A stretch of DNA of 64,000 bases from Pseudomonas chlororaphis (GTDB taxonomy: Bacteria > Pseudomonadota > Gammaproteobacteria > Pseudomonadales > Pseudomonadaceae). The position numbers and the translations under genes were made by a program. Where the stretch lies: the NCBI GenBank assembly GCA_001023535.1, contig CP011020.1, forward strand, positions 5,528,509-5,592,508, written 5' to 3'. Below the pieces are notes generated by a model, which saw only the letters and a list, made by a program, of their open reading frames with translations, made no database searches and was not told where the DNA came from. Within the stretch, counting starts at the first letter, position 1. Each line of letters starts with the position of its first letter. Below are positions 36,301 to 45,994 of this stretch, piece after piece.

Positions 36301-38439
36301 TCAGACTTTGAACTGTGCCATCAACTGCTGCTGATGATTGGCCAGATGGTTCAAGGACTGACTGATCTGAGCGGATCTCTTAGATTGATCAGACAGCGAC
36401 TCGGTAACATCGCGAATCGATGCCACATTTCGATTCACCTCCTCCGCAACCGCACTCTGCTCCTCGGCTGCGCTGGCGATCTGCAGGTTCATGTCATTGA
36501 TGATCGAAACTGCGCCGCTTATACGCTGCAGTGCCGTCACAGCTTGCATAACCTGCCCTGCACTCCCCTGGGCCTGATGGTGACTATTGTTCATCGCGTT
36601 GACCACCTCACTCGTACCGCGCTGCAACGTCTCGATCACCAGACGGACCTCTTCGACTGAGTCCTGGGTTCGCTTTGCCAACCCTCTCACTTCGTCGGCC
36701 ACAACCGCGAATCCACGACCAGCATCACCCGCCCGCGCGGCCTCGATGGCCGCGTTCAGCGCCAACAGATTGGTTTGCTCGGCGATCGCTCGTATGACAT
36801 CCAGCACCGAACCAATCTTGCCGCTGCTGGCTGCCAAGCCTTCGACCTCTCTTACCGCAAGACTCATGTCTTTGGCCAAGCCATCAATCAAATGCGTAGT
36901 TTGTTGTATCACCGCCAGGCCATCCGAGGTCGCCTGCTCCGCACCACGAGCCGCTTGCGCAGCCTGGGCCGCGCTATTGGCCACATCATGGGCCGTTGCA
37001 CTCATTTCCTGCGACGCTGTGGCCACCTGTTCGATTTCCCTGAACTGGTGCTCCATCCCTGTACTGGTTTGCTCGGACAGTGTCGCTGACTGATCAGCAG
37101 TTGTGCGGGCGTCATGTACCGACGCCTTGACGTCTCGGATTATCGGGTGGAGTTTGTCTAGGAAGCGATTAAACCAACCTGCTAACTGACCCAGTTCATC
37201 GTTGCCTTGATAATCCAAACGTTTGGTGAGATCACCCTCACCGCTGGCGATATCCCGAAGCATGTTGGCCACGCTGAGGATTGGCATGCTGACGCCGCGA
37301 GCAGTCAACCACAGCACAATCAGACCTAACAGCGCCACGCCTCCCGCAAGCCCTGTTTCCCATAGCGCACCGGACAGGCTTCGCTCATCAAGTTCCTGAT
37401 GCAGCGCAAGCGCCGGTTCCAGCAAGATTGCTCGCGGAACCTCTAAAACCAATCCCCAAGGTTTCCCCTCAGGGATCACCTTCAGCGGCTCCAAAATGCG
37501 CAGGCTCGTAAGCGTATCCAAGGACTGAGACTTACCTGCGCTCAACAGCGCCAGTAGGTCAGCACCATCCTTCTGAACGCTTTCGAGTGTACGACCGAGT
37601 GAACCTGGATTATGGCTATCGCCCGCAACCAACCCAGCGGAACTGACGATTCGCAATGTCCCCCTACCCTCATAAAGTTGCAGGCTGCCATCCAGACTTA
37701 GCTGCTGCAATCGACTCAAGCTGATATCCGCGCCGATGACCGCAATGACTTTGCCGTTTTCGATCAATGGAAAAGCAAGAGTTGTCATCAGTAAAGGCTG
37801 GCCAGACGTGTCGTCAAAATAAGGATTGAGCACGCAAGGCCTGAGGGTTTGCTGTGGGCAGCTATACCAGGTGTTGAACGGAGTACCGTCCAACATAGGG
37901 GTGGTATCGGCGATGATTTTCTCAGGCACTGCCATGTAACTGTCTGTCGGATCCTTTTGACTCCAGTAAGAGGCAAATCGACCTTTTTCATTACTGCCCA
38001 CGGTAGATTCATCCGAAAAGCGCCCATCCTGGCCGTCCAGTGCATCAGGCGCAAATACCACGTACAAACTCAATAGCGAAGGATTGGCTTTAAGGCCGTC
38101 GTGTACCAGTTGATTTAGGTCCTTGCGCAGCTCCCGGGGATCAGCTCCATGCTTGGTTGCTTGCTCTCGAAGTTGTTGGACTTGTCGAGTGAACTGGTTA
38201 CCGTAATTATAGATGTCCGAAAAAAAGCGCTGAGTGGTCTCAACCTGCTGCTTTCCGCTAGCCTCCATGCGTGCACGGGCTGCCGCCTCAAGCATCTGTG
38301 AGTTGGCTGATTTGACCAATGCCAGACTGGTGTCCATGCGATACAGGGACGTACCCACCAACAATACGACGGTACACAGCAGGCAAAATCCCGCCAATAG
38401 TGTGATTTTCCACTTGATGGAGACACGCGCAAAACGCAT
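36301..38439 (-). CDS. Methyl-accepting chemotaxis protein with dCache-type sensor
   Basis: A 712-residue chemoreceptor. The first membrane helix is about residues 11-33 and the second about 365-385. The ~330-residue periplasmic part is a double Cache domain with a ligand-site-like pattern ([40 protein letters not shown]). Then come HAMP ([20 protein letters not shown]) and the signalling hairpin ([19 protein letters not shown]). It lies between benR and the qhp genes, so a benzoate, amine or aldehyde ligand is plausible, but this is inference from place only. Confidence 0.92.
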   Translation of the reverse strand: MRFARVSIKWKITLLAGFCLLCTVVLLVGTSLYRMDTSLALVKSANSQMLEAAARARMEASGKQQVETTQRFFSDIYNYGNQFTRQVQQLREQATKHGADPRELRKDLNQLVHDGLKANPSLLSLYVVFAPDALDGQDGRFSDESTVGSNEKGRFASYWSQKDPTDSYMAVPEKIIADTTPMLDGTPFNTWYSCPQQTLRPCVLNPYFDDTSGQPLLMTTLAFPLIENGKVIAVIGADISLSRLQQLSLDGSLQLYEGRGTLRIVSSAGLVAGDSHNPGSLGRTLESVQKDGADLLALLSAGKSQSLDTLTSLRILEPLKVIPEGKPWGLVLEVPRAILLEPALALHQELDERSLSGALWETGLAGGVALLGLIVLWLTARGVSMPILSVANMLRDIASGEGDLTKRLDYQGNDELGQLAGWFNRFLDKLHPIIRDVKASVHDARTTADQSATLSEQTSTGMEHQFREIEQVATASQEMSATAHDVANSAAQAAQAARGAEQATSDGLAVIQQTTHLIDGLAKDMSLAVREVEGLAASSGKIGSVLDVIRAIAEQTNLLALNAAIEAARAGDAGRGFAVVADEVRGLAKRTQDSVEEVRLVIETLQRGTSEVVNAMNNSHHQAQGSAGQVMQAVTALQRISGAVSIINDMNLQIASAAEEQSAVAEEVNRNVASIRDVTESLSDQSKRSAQISQSLNHLANHQQQLMAQFKV

Positions 38440-38529
38440 AGATACCTCCCCGTACCCGGGATATTTTTTAGTGGAGCCAAATCAATGACTCAACATGACT
38501 GATTGATGTACCTGCGCGATCACATCCCT

Positions 38530-39198
38530 TCAGCCAGTTCTTCTTTCAGGCCCGAAGTAATCGCAACACTCGCCCATCAGGGAAAGCGCCTCTTGGATTT
38601 CCAGAGCACGTCCTTCTCGCAAAAGGATGTTGGCTAAATGCCCCGCTACCCTCGCTGCGCCCAGACTGGCACCCGCCATGCCCTCCCCGGCCTGTTCAGG
38701 TGAGTTACTCCAGGCGCCAAACAAACGAGGCCCCAAGCGCGAGAGTTGGTCCCACGTACAACGCGCATCTCCGGTACCGCCTATCACGCTCTCGTAATCT
38801 GCCGGATAACACGTGCTACCTCGGGCCGGCCTGGCCGCAACAATCAACACTTTCTCAGCACCGGCGTTATAGACAGCCTCACGCAAAGGCGCACGATCAG
38901 CAGCAAGCCCCAGGCTCATGCAGACAATGTCCACTCGATGAGAAGCTGGCTGCGAGACGAACCAGTCGAGCGCCATGGAAACCTGAGTGGCGGTTGTCAC
39001 CGGCCGCTCCTGAAACACTTGCGCATGGGTAATGATTGCTTGAGGGCAGCTATTACGAATAATCTTCGCAACGATCGTTCCGTGCCCCAGGCGGTCCGGT
39101 GCGCACGCCTCGACCCGCCCATCGGGAAGAAAGGCCAGAGAACCTTCGATGTCCATCGAAAGTCCTCCGCTGTCAATCACACCTATACGGACGGCCAT
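38530..39198 (-). CDS. qhpE: Subtilisin-like maturation protease QhpE
   Basis: A 222-residue S8 protease with the triad Asp9 (GVIDSGG), His39 (GHGT) and Ser178 (GASLGAA). It is unusually short and has no signal peptide, as expected for QhpE, which acts in the cytoplasm. There it removes the N-terminal leader of the cross-linked QhpC gamma subunit. Its ATG overlaps the qhpB stop (TAATG). Confidence 0.9.
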   Translation of the reverse strand: MAVRIGVIDSGGLSMDIEGSLAFLPDGRVEACAPDRLGHGTIVAKIIRNSCPQAIITHAQVFQERPVTTATQVSMALDWFVSQPASHRVDIVCMSLGLAADRAPLREAVYNAGAEKVLIVAARPARGSTCYPADYESVIGGTGDARCTWDQLSRLGPRLFGAWSNSPEQAGEGMAGASLGAARVAGHLANILLREGRALEIQEALSLMGECCDYFGPERRTG

Positions 39199-40286
39199 TA
39201 CTGAACCGTGAACAATCGCAGGGCTGAGTTGTTCGACATGTTGGGGTTACCGGGCAGCTTCAGCTCCCCGACCTTCTCCAAACTGGCACCGTCATAAATA
39301 AGCAAATCACCACCCGCGCCACCAATCCACACGTATCTGTTATCGGAGCTGACGACGACGGAATAAAACGTATGGGGGAGGCTTACTTGCTTGAGGGGTT
39401 TGCCACCCTGTTCCAAGTCGAAAGACTGGAGCACGTTATAAACCGCATAGGCGCGCTTTTGGTCCGGGCTAGCCGCCATGGAGAAATAAATGGTCTGGGT
39501 GGGTTCAATATCGTTCATGTGCAACTTGCCCTTCTTCAGATCAAGGGTAAGCAGCCCCGTTTGGAATGTTTCAGGGGACGCGGGGTCTTTATTGCGCAAC
39601 TTGACGTAGTATGGGGCGACCATGAGCTGAGAGTTGTCGTACTGATACCAGACGTTAAGCATATCGGGGGGGAAATGATCCTTTTGCGACCATTTCTGGA
39701 TAGGCAACTCCTCCAATTGCTTTCCCGATTCGGCATCAAATACATACATATCCTTGCCCAACGCATAAATCTTCTTCCCGTCAGTCGAGTACATCAGCAT
39801 CGTCACTTGACGAGGGGCAGGAGCTGTTGATTTCAACGTCAACGTTTCCGCGTCGTATAACGCAATGCGCGTGGGTTGGACTTTGAATTCGTTGCGCAGG
39901 TGTTTTACCGGATTCTGATACACCGCGAGCGTTTTGCCGTCGGGCGAAAGATTCATGCCCCACGTCGCCCAGACACGCTCGTCGGCTTTGCTCATGTCCA
40001 ATCGGAGCAGGTTTTTTCCGGTTTCCATGTCCATCTTTATGACGCTTTGGCTTCCATTCGCCAAGACGTATACATATTTGGCATCAGGGCTTACTGCGGA
40101 AACAATTGGCGTAGCACCGCTGTTTTCAACGACAAATTCTTTGAGGATCTTGCGGTTGTCCATGTCCACAACGAACACTTTGTCAGGGTGCGCGACCACC
40201 GACAAAAAATCTTTAGCCACGGCAGGCGTTACGCCGCTCATTGCAGCGATTACCGACAGCACGGCGAAGCAGGATGACTTTATCAT
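39198..40286 (-). CDS. qhpB: Quinohaemoprotein amine dehydrogenase beta subunit
   Basis: A 362-residue exported protein with a signal peptide (MIKSSCFAVLSVIAAMSG, cleavage near AVAK). The seven-bladed beta-propeller has repeats such as ISPDAKYVYVLANG, LSPDGKTLAVYQN, YSTDGKKIYALGK and SSDNRYVWIGGAG. In the enzyme this subunit covers the quinone pocket and contributes to the substrate channel. It lies 5 bp after qhpC and is the fourth gene of the operon. Confidence 0.93.
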   Translation of the reverse strand: MIKSSCFAVLSVIAAMSGVTPAVAKDFLSVVAHPDKVFVVDMDNRKILKEFVVENSGATPIVSAVSPDAKYVYVLANGSQSVIKMDMETGKNLLRLDMSKADERVWATWGMNLSPDGKTLAVYQNPVKHLRNEFKVQPTRIALYDAETLTLKSTAPAPRQVTMLMYSTDGKKIYALGKDMYVFDAESGKQLEELPIQKWSQKDHFPPDMLNVWYQYDNSQLMVAPYYVKLRNKDPASPETFQTGLLTLDLKKGKLHMNDIEPTQTIYFSMAASPDQKRAYAVYNVLQSFDLEQGGKPLKQVSLPHTFYSVVVSSDNRYVWIGGAGGDLLIYDGASLEKVGELKLPGNPNMSNNSALRLFTVQ

Positions 40287-40291
40287 TATTA

Positions 40292-40618
40292 TTAGCCCTT
40301 GGATTCGGGGAATACGGAGTTCAGGTTGCGCCAATCTTGAGTGGGGTCCGCAGTGTCTTTGCCCCACGTCGGATAAGTAGACATCGTGTCTGGAACTTGG
40401 GCAGGCCACCAGCAAGGATCAGAACAGGCGTACAAGTCTGCTTCCATCGGCTGACAAAGGTTGGAAACGCCACCGAACCCATCGATTTCCCATCCTGGAT
40501 CAAAAGAAGTCGAACAGCCTACCAAGGCGTTCATTGCTACAACTTCTTCTTCACGACCTTCGGCGTGAGCTTCAACAAAGGCCTTGGCCTTGGCATTGGC
40601 GGGAGTCAAATGTTTCAT
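40292..40618 (-). CDS. qhpC: Quinohaemoprotein amine dehydrogenase gamma subunit (CTQ precursor)
   Basis: A 108-residue precursor. Residues 1-28 are the leader removed by QhpE. Counting the mature chain from Met29, all residues known for this subunit are in place. There are Cys7-Glu16, Cys27-Asp33 and Cys41-Asp49 for the three thioether bridges, and Cys37 with Trp43 for the cysteine tryptophylquinone cofactor (motif [12 protein letters not shown]). It is therefore the catalytic subunit of a periplasmic amine dehydrogenase. The gene overlaps qhpD by four bases. Confidence 0.96.
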   Translation of the reverse strand: MKHLTPANAKAKAFVEAHAEGREEEVVAMNALVGCSTSFDPGWEIDGFGGVSNLCQPMEADLYACSDPCWWPAQVPDTMSTYPTWGKDTADPTQDWRNLNSVFPESKG

Positions 40619-42048
40619 ACTTTGGCGCTCCGTGGTTCGATATGATTACGGAAGAAGCTAGGATTATTTTTCATTATTCGCACGTAAGATTCGATTCCGA
40701 AATCCACCCAATCGCGCAGCAAGTCACAGTAATGATAAACAGGAGCAAACGGATCACCTTGTTTCGCATAAGACTCGTGATAACACCCACCCGCACAAAT
40801 AGAGCGAATACGGCAGGTTTTGCAACCGAAACTACTGCGATCTTGGGCGCCTTCTATGAACGCCGCCAACTTAGGCACATCGATACCGCGACCAACGTTG
40901 CCATAGGTCGGTTGATCAGACCCAACGAAACGATGACACAGGTGCAGGTCGCCATCCTTATCAACGGCCAGCAATCCCAGACCGGCACCACAAGGCACGA
41001 CTTTTTTGGTGCCCTGTGCAATATCTGTCAGCAATTGGTGCATGTTGGAAAATCCGATATTTTCGCCACGGCAAGCCGCATCGACATAACGGCGTCCCAG
41101 GGTCTTCATATCACTGAACACTTGCTTCAGCGCATCGTTATCCAGATTGAATGATGCAATCGGACCCGACGTCGCTGGGCCAAACCCAACTTCAGCAAAT
41201 CCCAGTTCGTTCTTCAGGTGATGATGGATACCCAACACATCGGTAACGCCGCGGGTCAGTGTCACACGGACGCCGACCGCCCTCGCGGTATAGCGCGACA
41301 GCAGCATCCGCACCTTATGCGCCACCACGTCATAGGTTCCGTTGCCACCTACCGTAATGCGATTGGCATCATGCATGGCTTTCGGACCGTCCATTGATAC
41401 CGTCAGGCCAAAGCGATGCTCGTTGAGCCAATCCACCATGGGCTCTGTTAACAGCGTGCCGTTGGTGGTCAACGAAAAATCAATCTTCTTGCCCTCTTGC
41501 GCCGCTCGGGCTTCGGCGTAAGGCACCATCTCGCGAATGAGTGGGTAGTTGGAAAGCGGCTCACCACCAAAAAACACAAGATTGACCTGGTCCCGATTCT
41601 TTGCCTGTTTGAGCAACATCTCAAACGAGGCCTTGGCGGTTTCAAAGCTCATCTTGACGCCCTTCGAGGGGGTCGTGAGGTCTTCCTTGTAGCAGTAAGT
41701 ACAGGAAAGATTGCAGCCTGTATTCACGTTAAGAACAATGGTCGAAAGCGGTATCTCATCAACCTTGGCGATCACGCGAGGCGCTTCGACAATACCTGGC
41801 TCGCGCAGGATATCCAGGTCGATAAAACTGCTGATGCACTCTGCCAGACTGTCCGGGGAATGTCGGGCGCCTAGCTCGGTGCGCATGACCTCGCTGTCGA
41901 CACTATCGAAGCGATTGAACAGGTCGTATACATCGCGACCAACCCCATCAAGCTCGAAAAGGCTGCTGCTGGGGACATGCATCATCATGGCATGACCGTC
42001 CACATCTATTTGATGCGCGTTATGCCGAATAAGGGTAAGCGCTGTCAT
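40615..42048 (-). CDS. qhpD: Radical SAM cross-linking enzyme QhpD
   Basis: A 477-residue radical SAM protein with the cluster motif CNLSCTYC (about residue 106) and a C-terminal SPASM-type Cys-rich region ([33 protein letters not shown]) for auxiliary [4Fe-4S] clusters. It makes the three Cys-to-Asp/Glu thioether bonds inside QhpC. The start at 42048 ([15 protein letters not shown]) lies 7 bp after the qhpA stop; the longer frame upstream is qhpA shadow. Confidence 0.94.
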   Translation of the reverse strand: MTALTLIRHNAHQIDVDGHAMMMHVPSSSLFELDGVGRDVYDLFNRFDSVDSEVMRTELGARHSPDSLAECISSFIDLDILREPGIVEAPRVIAKVDEIPLSTIVLNVNTGCNLSCTYCYKEDLTTPSKGVKMSFETAKASFEMLLKQAKNRDQVNLVFFGGEPLSNYPLIREMVPYAEARAAQEGKKIDFSLTTNGTLLTEPMVDWLNEHRFGLTVSMDGPKAMHDANRITVGGNGTYDVVAHKVRMLLSRYTARAVGVRVTLTRGVTDVLGIHHHLKNELGFAEVGFGPATSGPIASFNLDNDALKQVFSDMKTLGRRYVDAACRGENIGFSNMHQLLTDIAQGTKKVVPCGAGLGLLAVDKDGDLHLCHRFVGSDQPTYGNVGRGIDVPKLAAFIEGAQDRSSFGCKTCRIRSICAGGCYHESYAKQGDPFAPVYHYCDLLRDWVDFGIESYVRIMKNNPSFFRNHIEPRSAKV

Positions 42049-42055
42049 GAGAGCC

Positions 42056-43606
42056 TCAACGAATAGGAGTGTCGACGAAACGCTGGACGGTGACATAGAG
42101 ATGCGCCTCGCCCTGGAGAGTTTTGCCGTTGTCATCAACGGTGGCGATCACCTTGAGATTGCCAAGGTTGTTGGTAGACATCGGCCGTTCAGGATTTAAA
42201 CCCGCGTCCGCTGGCGTGAAACGGCCGTTCTGTTCAATGGAACCTGAGTACTTGGTGTCCTGCATCTTCGCAGCCCCTTCGTCCCAGTTGTCCACCGCCC
42301 ACGAGGCGTCAAACGTCCCCACACGGATGTCGTCAGCGGTTCCCAGTTTTCGGTCGGCTCCTTTGAGCAAGCCGATTGCCTCAAACTGCGCGGGAACCTT
42401 TGCGATGGGCCCACCATTGCCGCCCACCCGAGCGATAGTTTGTTCAGGCTCAACGCGTACACCGTCAAGCTTGGAAAAAACCACCAGAGGCGCACTTGCC
42501 TTGCCCACGCTGACCTTCACTGCCCCCCAAGGCTTTTCCGAGGAAAGCTTCATCACAACTTTGGTATCGCTCTGAGAAACAACGGTCCCGGTAACGCCTT
42601 TCGGTAGAACCGGCTTACCCGACAGCCCCACCCCGACGAGCGTGATCTCACTTTCTGTCCCGGTTCTGAGGTATGTCGGACTGACAGCGAGAATCCGAGG
42701 CGAGGCATCGACAGGTGAAGCTATGAAGCGTCCGCCAATGACCTCATTGGATTTTTCGAACCATCGACCTGTCAGTGATCCGTCTGCATTCAGAGCAAAC
42801 ACTTGCCGGATTTCCTGCTTGCCGTCGCTTAACGTCGCGCGCCACTCACCCTCGCCCAGCAACACTCCCCGGCCTTGATACGTCGCAGAGCCTGCTTTGT
42901 TATCGAGGGTCATTGAAACATCGTAGCCCTCCTCCCCGGCCTTCAATGACAACGTACCCGAATAGTCGCCGCTTCCTGGTTGATGACCGGTCACGACCCA
43001 ACGCTCGCTCAATTTGGCATTGGTTGCTTTGGGTGCCTGACCCAGTGGGTAGTTTTTCGCCAGGAATGGCAGGACTTCGCCATTAACATAGGTCCACCAA
43101 TCCCGGTCACGCGCCATGGCTTGAAGCTCCAGCGTCGGGAATTGCCCCAAATGGAAGTTGAGCAACTTCTCCCAGTCAGCAGGGGTTCGACGTTGCAAGG
43201 CGACCCGCGCATAGGAGTGACATCTGGAGCAGGTCTCGGTCATCATTTGGTTAGGCGCCACGTCTGTTGCGACGGGCTCCTTTTCCAAGACGTAGCGACG
43301 CCCCTCGGTTTCCTTCACGCTCAGCCCGCGTGTCTGGGCCAGGTATCTCACGACCGCAGTGCGGTCATCCTGGCTCAGCGGAACATGATGGTTGCGCATC
43401 ATCCGCACGACCGTCATATCCCAGGCCTCGGGGGTTTTACGCACGGCGTCTATACGCTCGAAACTACCATCGGCAGCAATGTGACAACCGGCGCACATGG
43501 TATTTAAAACCTGTTCCCCTGTTTGTTGTGCTGCCGCAAACGGGGCGATAGCGAGCGCCAACACCGTACTACATGAGATGAACGCAAGGCGACGGAGTGG
43601 TTTCAT
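42056..43606 (-). CDS. qhpA: Quinohaemoprotein amine dehydrogenase alpha subunit (di-haem)
   Basis: A 516-residue exported protein. The signal peptide ends near FAAAQ. The first domain holds two haem-c sites, CAGCH (about residue 38) and CSRCH (about residue 126). The remaining C-terminal two-thirds are beta-rich domains (LTGRWFEKSNEVIGGRF, GTESEITLVGVGLSG). It passes electrons from the quinone of QhpC to an external acceptor. It is the first gene of qhpADCBE. A candidate sigma-54 promoter and activator site lie upstream; the 440 bp between it and the next gene hold no other coding region. Confidence 0.94.
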   Translation of the reverse strand: MKPLRRLAFISCSTVLALAIAPFAAAQQTGEQVLNTMCAGCHIAADGSFERIDAVRKTPEAWDMTVVRMMRNHHVPLSQDDRTAVVRYLAQTRGLSVKETEGRRYVLEKEPVATDVAPNQMMTETCSRCHSYARVALQRRTPADWEKLLNFHLGQFPTLELQAMARDRDWWTYVNGEVLPFLAKNYPLGQAPKATNAKLSERWVVTGHQPGSGDYSGTLSLKAGEEGYDVSMTLDNKAGSATYQGRGVLLGEGEWRATLSDGKQEIRQVFALNADGSLTGRWFEKSNEVIGGRFIASPVDASPRILAVSPTYLRTGTESEITLVGVGLSGKPVLPKGVTGTVVSQSDTKVVMKLSSEKPWGAVKVSVGKASAPLVVFSKLDGVRVEPEQTIARVGGNGGPIAKVPAQFEAIGLLKGADRKLGTADDIRVGTFDASWAVDNWDEGAAKMQDTKYSGSIEQNGRFTPADAGLNPERPMSTNNLGNLKVIATVDDNGKTLQGEAHLYVTVQRFVDTPIR

Positions 43607-43737
43607 CGATCAGAATTCCTTTGGCTCTTCACAGGGGACAAAGCCCATGCTGGCGATTTTTTTATAATATTGTCTTTAGTTTTTGTTTTATCGCACTCCA
43701 AAACCCGGGGTGGCCTCAGAGTGTCTTTTCATTCATA

Positions 43738-43753
43738 TACATATTCCGTGCCA
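43738..43753 (-). promoter_or_regulatory. Candidate sigma-54 promoter of qhpADCBE
   Basis: On the minus strand TGGCACG gives a perfect -24 element. The -12 part is ATGTA, so the GG-N10-GC rule is met only as GG-N10-GT. It is weaker than the two other promoters of the set, but the activator-site copy 64 bp upstream supports it. It would give a leader of about 120 bases. Confidence 0.45.
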
Positions 43754-43816
43754 TCTCACACAACACGCTGATTTATATAGATAAAAATGAAAAAATCATG
43801 ACAAGAAACAAGAGGA

Positions 43817-43835
43817 GTGATCTATTTCTGAACAC
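43817..43835. promoter_or_regulatory. Upstream activator site, copy 1 (qhpA)
   Basis: GTGATC-N7-GAACAC, one base off the GTGTTC-N7-GAACAC seen at 47607 and 51104. A further GTGTTC half-site follows at 43837-43842, and together with GAACAC at 43830 it forms the palindrome TGAACACAGTGTTCA (43829-43843). Likely binding place of the sigma-54 activator encoded at 44047. Confidence 0.6.
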
Positions 43836-44046
43836 AGTGTTCAACGCCTCTCAGGGTGCGATACACACCTAAGTCGCGATGTATAACGTCTGTTCAATTG
43901 GCGGCTTGAGGCGCAAAAATGATCAGAGATGGGTTAGAGCGTGTATCCGCGCCGTTCGGAGACAAACATTGATGAATGCAATCAAATAACTATCACGCCA
44001 AGAGGGGGGCCAGTGATAACCCCCTCAATCTGAAAGGCATAACAAG

Positions 44047-45861
44047 CTATTCCATTTTTAGCTTACGATAGATAGTGCCGCGAGCAACGCCGAGCTGCTG
44101 CGCAGTCGCTTTCACGTTGCCGCCATTGGCATCCAGCGCGTCTTGAATCTTCTTCCTTTCAAATTCCTTTAACGATTTCTCATCACGCTTCTCGTCAGGC
44201 TGCTCCAAGCCTGGAAAGTGTTCCGGCAGGATCACGAGCCCTGCGCCAGCCAACGCCACAGCCAGCCGGATCACTTGCTCCAGTTGCCTGATATTTCCGC
44301 GCCACTCCTGATTCTTCAGCAGCTCCAACGCTGCGGGATGAATCGCGCCTCCCTGATAGCGCTGGGTCAATTTGGTGATGATATCTTCCATATCCTGCCG
44401 CTGACGGAGCGCCGGAATCCGAACCTGCATGCCATTGAGGCGATAAAAAAGATCCTCTCTGAAACGATGCTCCTCAATAAGCTTGTGGATATCGCAATGG
44501 GTCGCGCTAATAACTCTTACATCGACTGGATGTCGTTCTGAGCTGCCGAGACGGGTTACTTCCCTCTCCTGCAGTACCCGAAGCAGCCGGGTCTGAAGAT
44601 TGAACGGCATATCGCCAATCTCATCGAGCAACAAAGTCCCGCCATGCGCTTCTTCGATACGACCTTTCGCACCGCCTCGACGTGCCCCTGTAAACGTTCC
44701 TTCAACGTAGCCGAACAGCTCGGACTCAATCAGATTCTCGGGTATGGCAGAACAGTTAATGGCTATGAACGGAGCACCAGGATTCAACGAGTCGTGAAGC
44801 GCCCTGGCGAACACCTCTTTTCCTGTACCCGTTTCGCCCTGCAGGATGACGGGAATGCTCGCTGCAAAGGCTTTCGAGGCCATGTTGAATTGCTGATTGA
44901 GCGCAGGATCGTGTCCAACCCCAGGGGATGTATGGCGCAAACGAGCAGCAGGCTGAGCGCCGCCAGGCAACGATAATGACTGGGCATAAACCGAAGACCC
45001 GTCGTTGAGCGCTATCAGACTGGGTGAGTTCACAACTATGGACTGTGGCCCACGCTCAAAAAAACTATCCCAATCCAATGAAGACTCGACTGGCGCAGAA
45101 GCATCGATGCCCAATATCTTCTTTGCGACTTTATTGGCGGCACAGAACCTTCCATTCTGATCGAAAGCGACCAATCCCTGGAAAGGTGTTCCTATCAATC
45201 TCGCGTCAAACTGAAGTGCTACGATCTGGCAATCCACCAACCCCGAATACAACCTGCTTTCGATGGCCATGGACGCGATCTTTAGCTGCTCCAGAACAGC
45301 AGTCGCATTGCGCTGGCCGATACCGGTTATGTCGATTGCACCCACCAGCTCCCCACGCACACCGAAAACGGGTACGGATACGCAGAAAAAATTTTCAAAT
45401 TCTTTCAAGTAGTGCATACCGCCGCAGACGATAAACGGCTGCTGCTCATGGAGTGTGCAACTGGGCGCCGTGGTTCCGATATCCACTTCATTGACGCGCT
45501 TTCCCACTTTCAGTGAGTCCACAGTGTCGGGCTGGGACGCGTGCTTGGCATAAACGATCACGCCTTCGAGGTTGACACAAAACAGGGCCCAGTCTTGCCC
45601 TCCGAATATTCCCCACAGCCTGTCGAGCTCAGGTTGAGCGCATGCAGCCAAACGCGAATCCGAACTACTCAATTCATGGGCGCGCCAACGTCCAGACAGT
45701 CGCTTATCCCAAGGTGAGAGCCCTGCTTTCCTGGACCGCTCCCAAGAACTGGCTACTGCAGGAGGCAGCAGATCCGCCGGCAAGGAGTGTCCATCCAGAA
45801 AGCGACGCCGAACCTCATCAAGGCCGTGCATGTCTCTTATATTCATTTGCTGACCACTCAT
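44047..45861 (-). CDS. Sigma-54-dependent activator, AcoR-like
   Basis: A 604-residue enhancer-binding protein. The N-terminal sensory region has a GAF-type domain (about residues 60-210; DIGTTAPSCTLHEQQPF, LVGAIDITG) and a PAS-like part (GLVAFDQNGRFCAANKVAKK). The AAA+ domain has Walker A GETGTGKE, the sigma-54 contact loop as GTFTGA instead of the usual GAFTGA, and Walker B GGTLLLDEIGD. A Fis-type helix-turn-helix ends the protein (NVKATAQQLGVARGTIYRKL). It lies between the two halves of the amine-oxidation genes and probably activates them. The start is uncertain between 45861 and 45846. Confidence 0.92.
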   Translation of the reverse strand: MSGQQMNIRDMHGLDEVRRRFLDGHSLPADLLPPAVASSWERSRKAGLSPWDKRLSGRWRAHELSSSDSRLAACAQPELDRLWGIFGGQDWALFCVNLEGVIVYAKHASQPDTVDSLKVGKRVNEVDIGTTAPSCTLHEQQPFIVCGGMHYLKEFENFFCVSVPVFGVRGELVGAIDITGIGQRNATAVLEQLKIASMAIESRLYSGLVDCQIVALQFDARLIGTPFQGLVAFDQNGRFCAANKVAKKILGIDASAPVESSLDWDSFFERGPQSIVVNSPSLIALNDGSSVYAQSLSLPGGAQPAARLRHTSPGVGHDPALNQQFNMASKAFAASIPVILQGETGTGKEVFARALHDSLNPGAPFIAINCSAIPENLIESELFGYVEGTFTGARRGGAKGRIEEAHGGTLLLDEIGDMPFNLQTRLLRVLQEREVTRLGSSERHPVDVRVISATHCDIHKLIEEHRFREDLFYRLNGMQVRIPALRQRQDMEDIITKLTQRYQGGAIHPAALELLKNQEWRGNIRQLEQVIRLAVALAGAGLVILPEHFPGLEQPDEKRDEKSLKEFERKKIQDALDANGGNVKATAQQLGVARGTIYRKLKME

Positions 45862-45930
45862 TACCTTTCTACATTCTTGTATGTTTTTATCATTAATAAT
45901 GACCAGCCGCATATAATTACATAGCATAAA

Positions 45931-45958
45931 AAAGCGCCCGTTCAGAACGGGCGTTTTT
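45931..45958. terminator. Bidirectional-type terminator after the aldehyde dehydrogenase gene
   Basis: CGCCCGTT and AACGGGCG (45935-45953) form an 8-bp stem around CAG, with A run on the left and T run on the right. It ends the aldehyde dehydrogenase transcript (minus strand) and separates it from the regulator gene 70 bp on. Confidence 0.85.
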
Positions 45959-45994
45959 TCTTCAAGATCTTGCAGTTATGTTCGATCCAGTGCC

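Noticed and set aside
43693..43706. Alternative sigma-54 element for qhpA with exact GG-N10-GC spacing
   Set aside because: Apart from the spacing it matches the -24 and -12 boxes poorly (GGGTTTT); the TGGCACG at 43747-43753 is better despite its imperfect -12.
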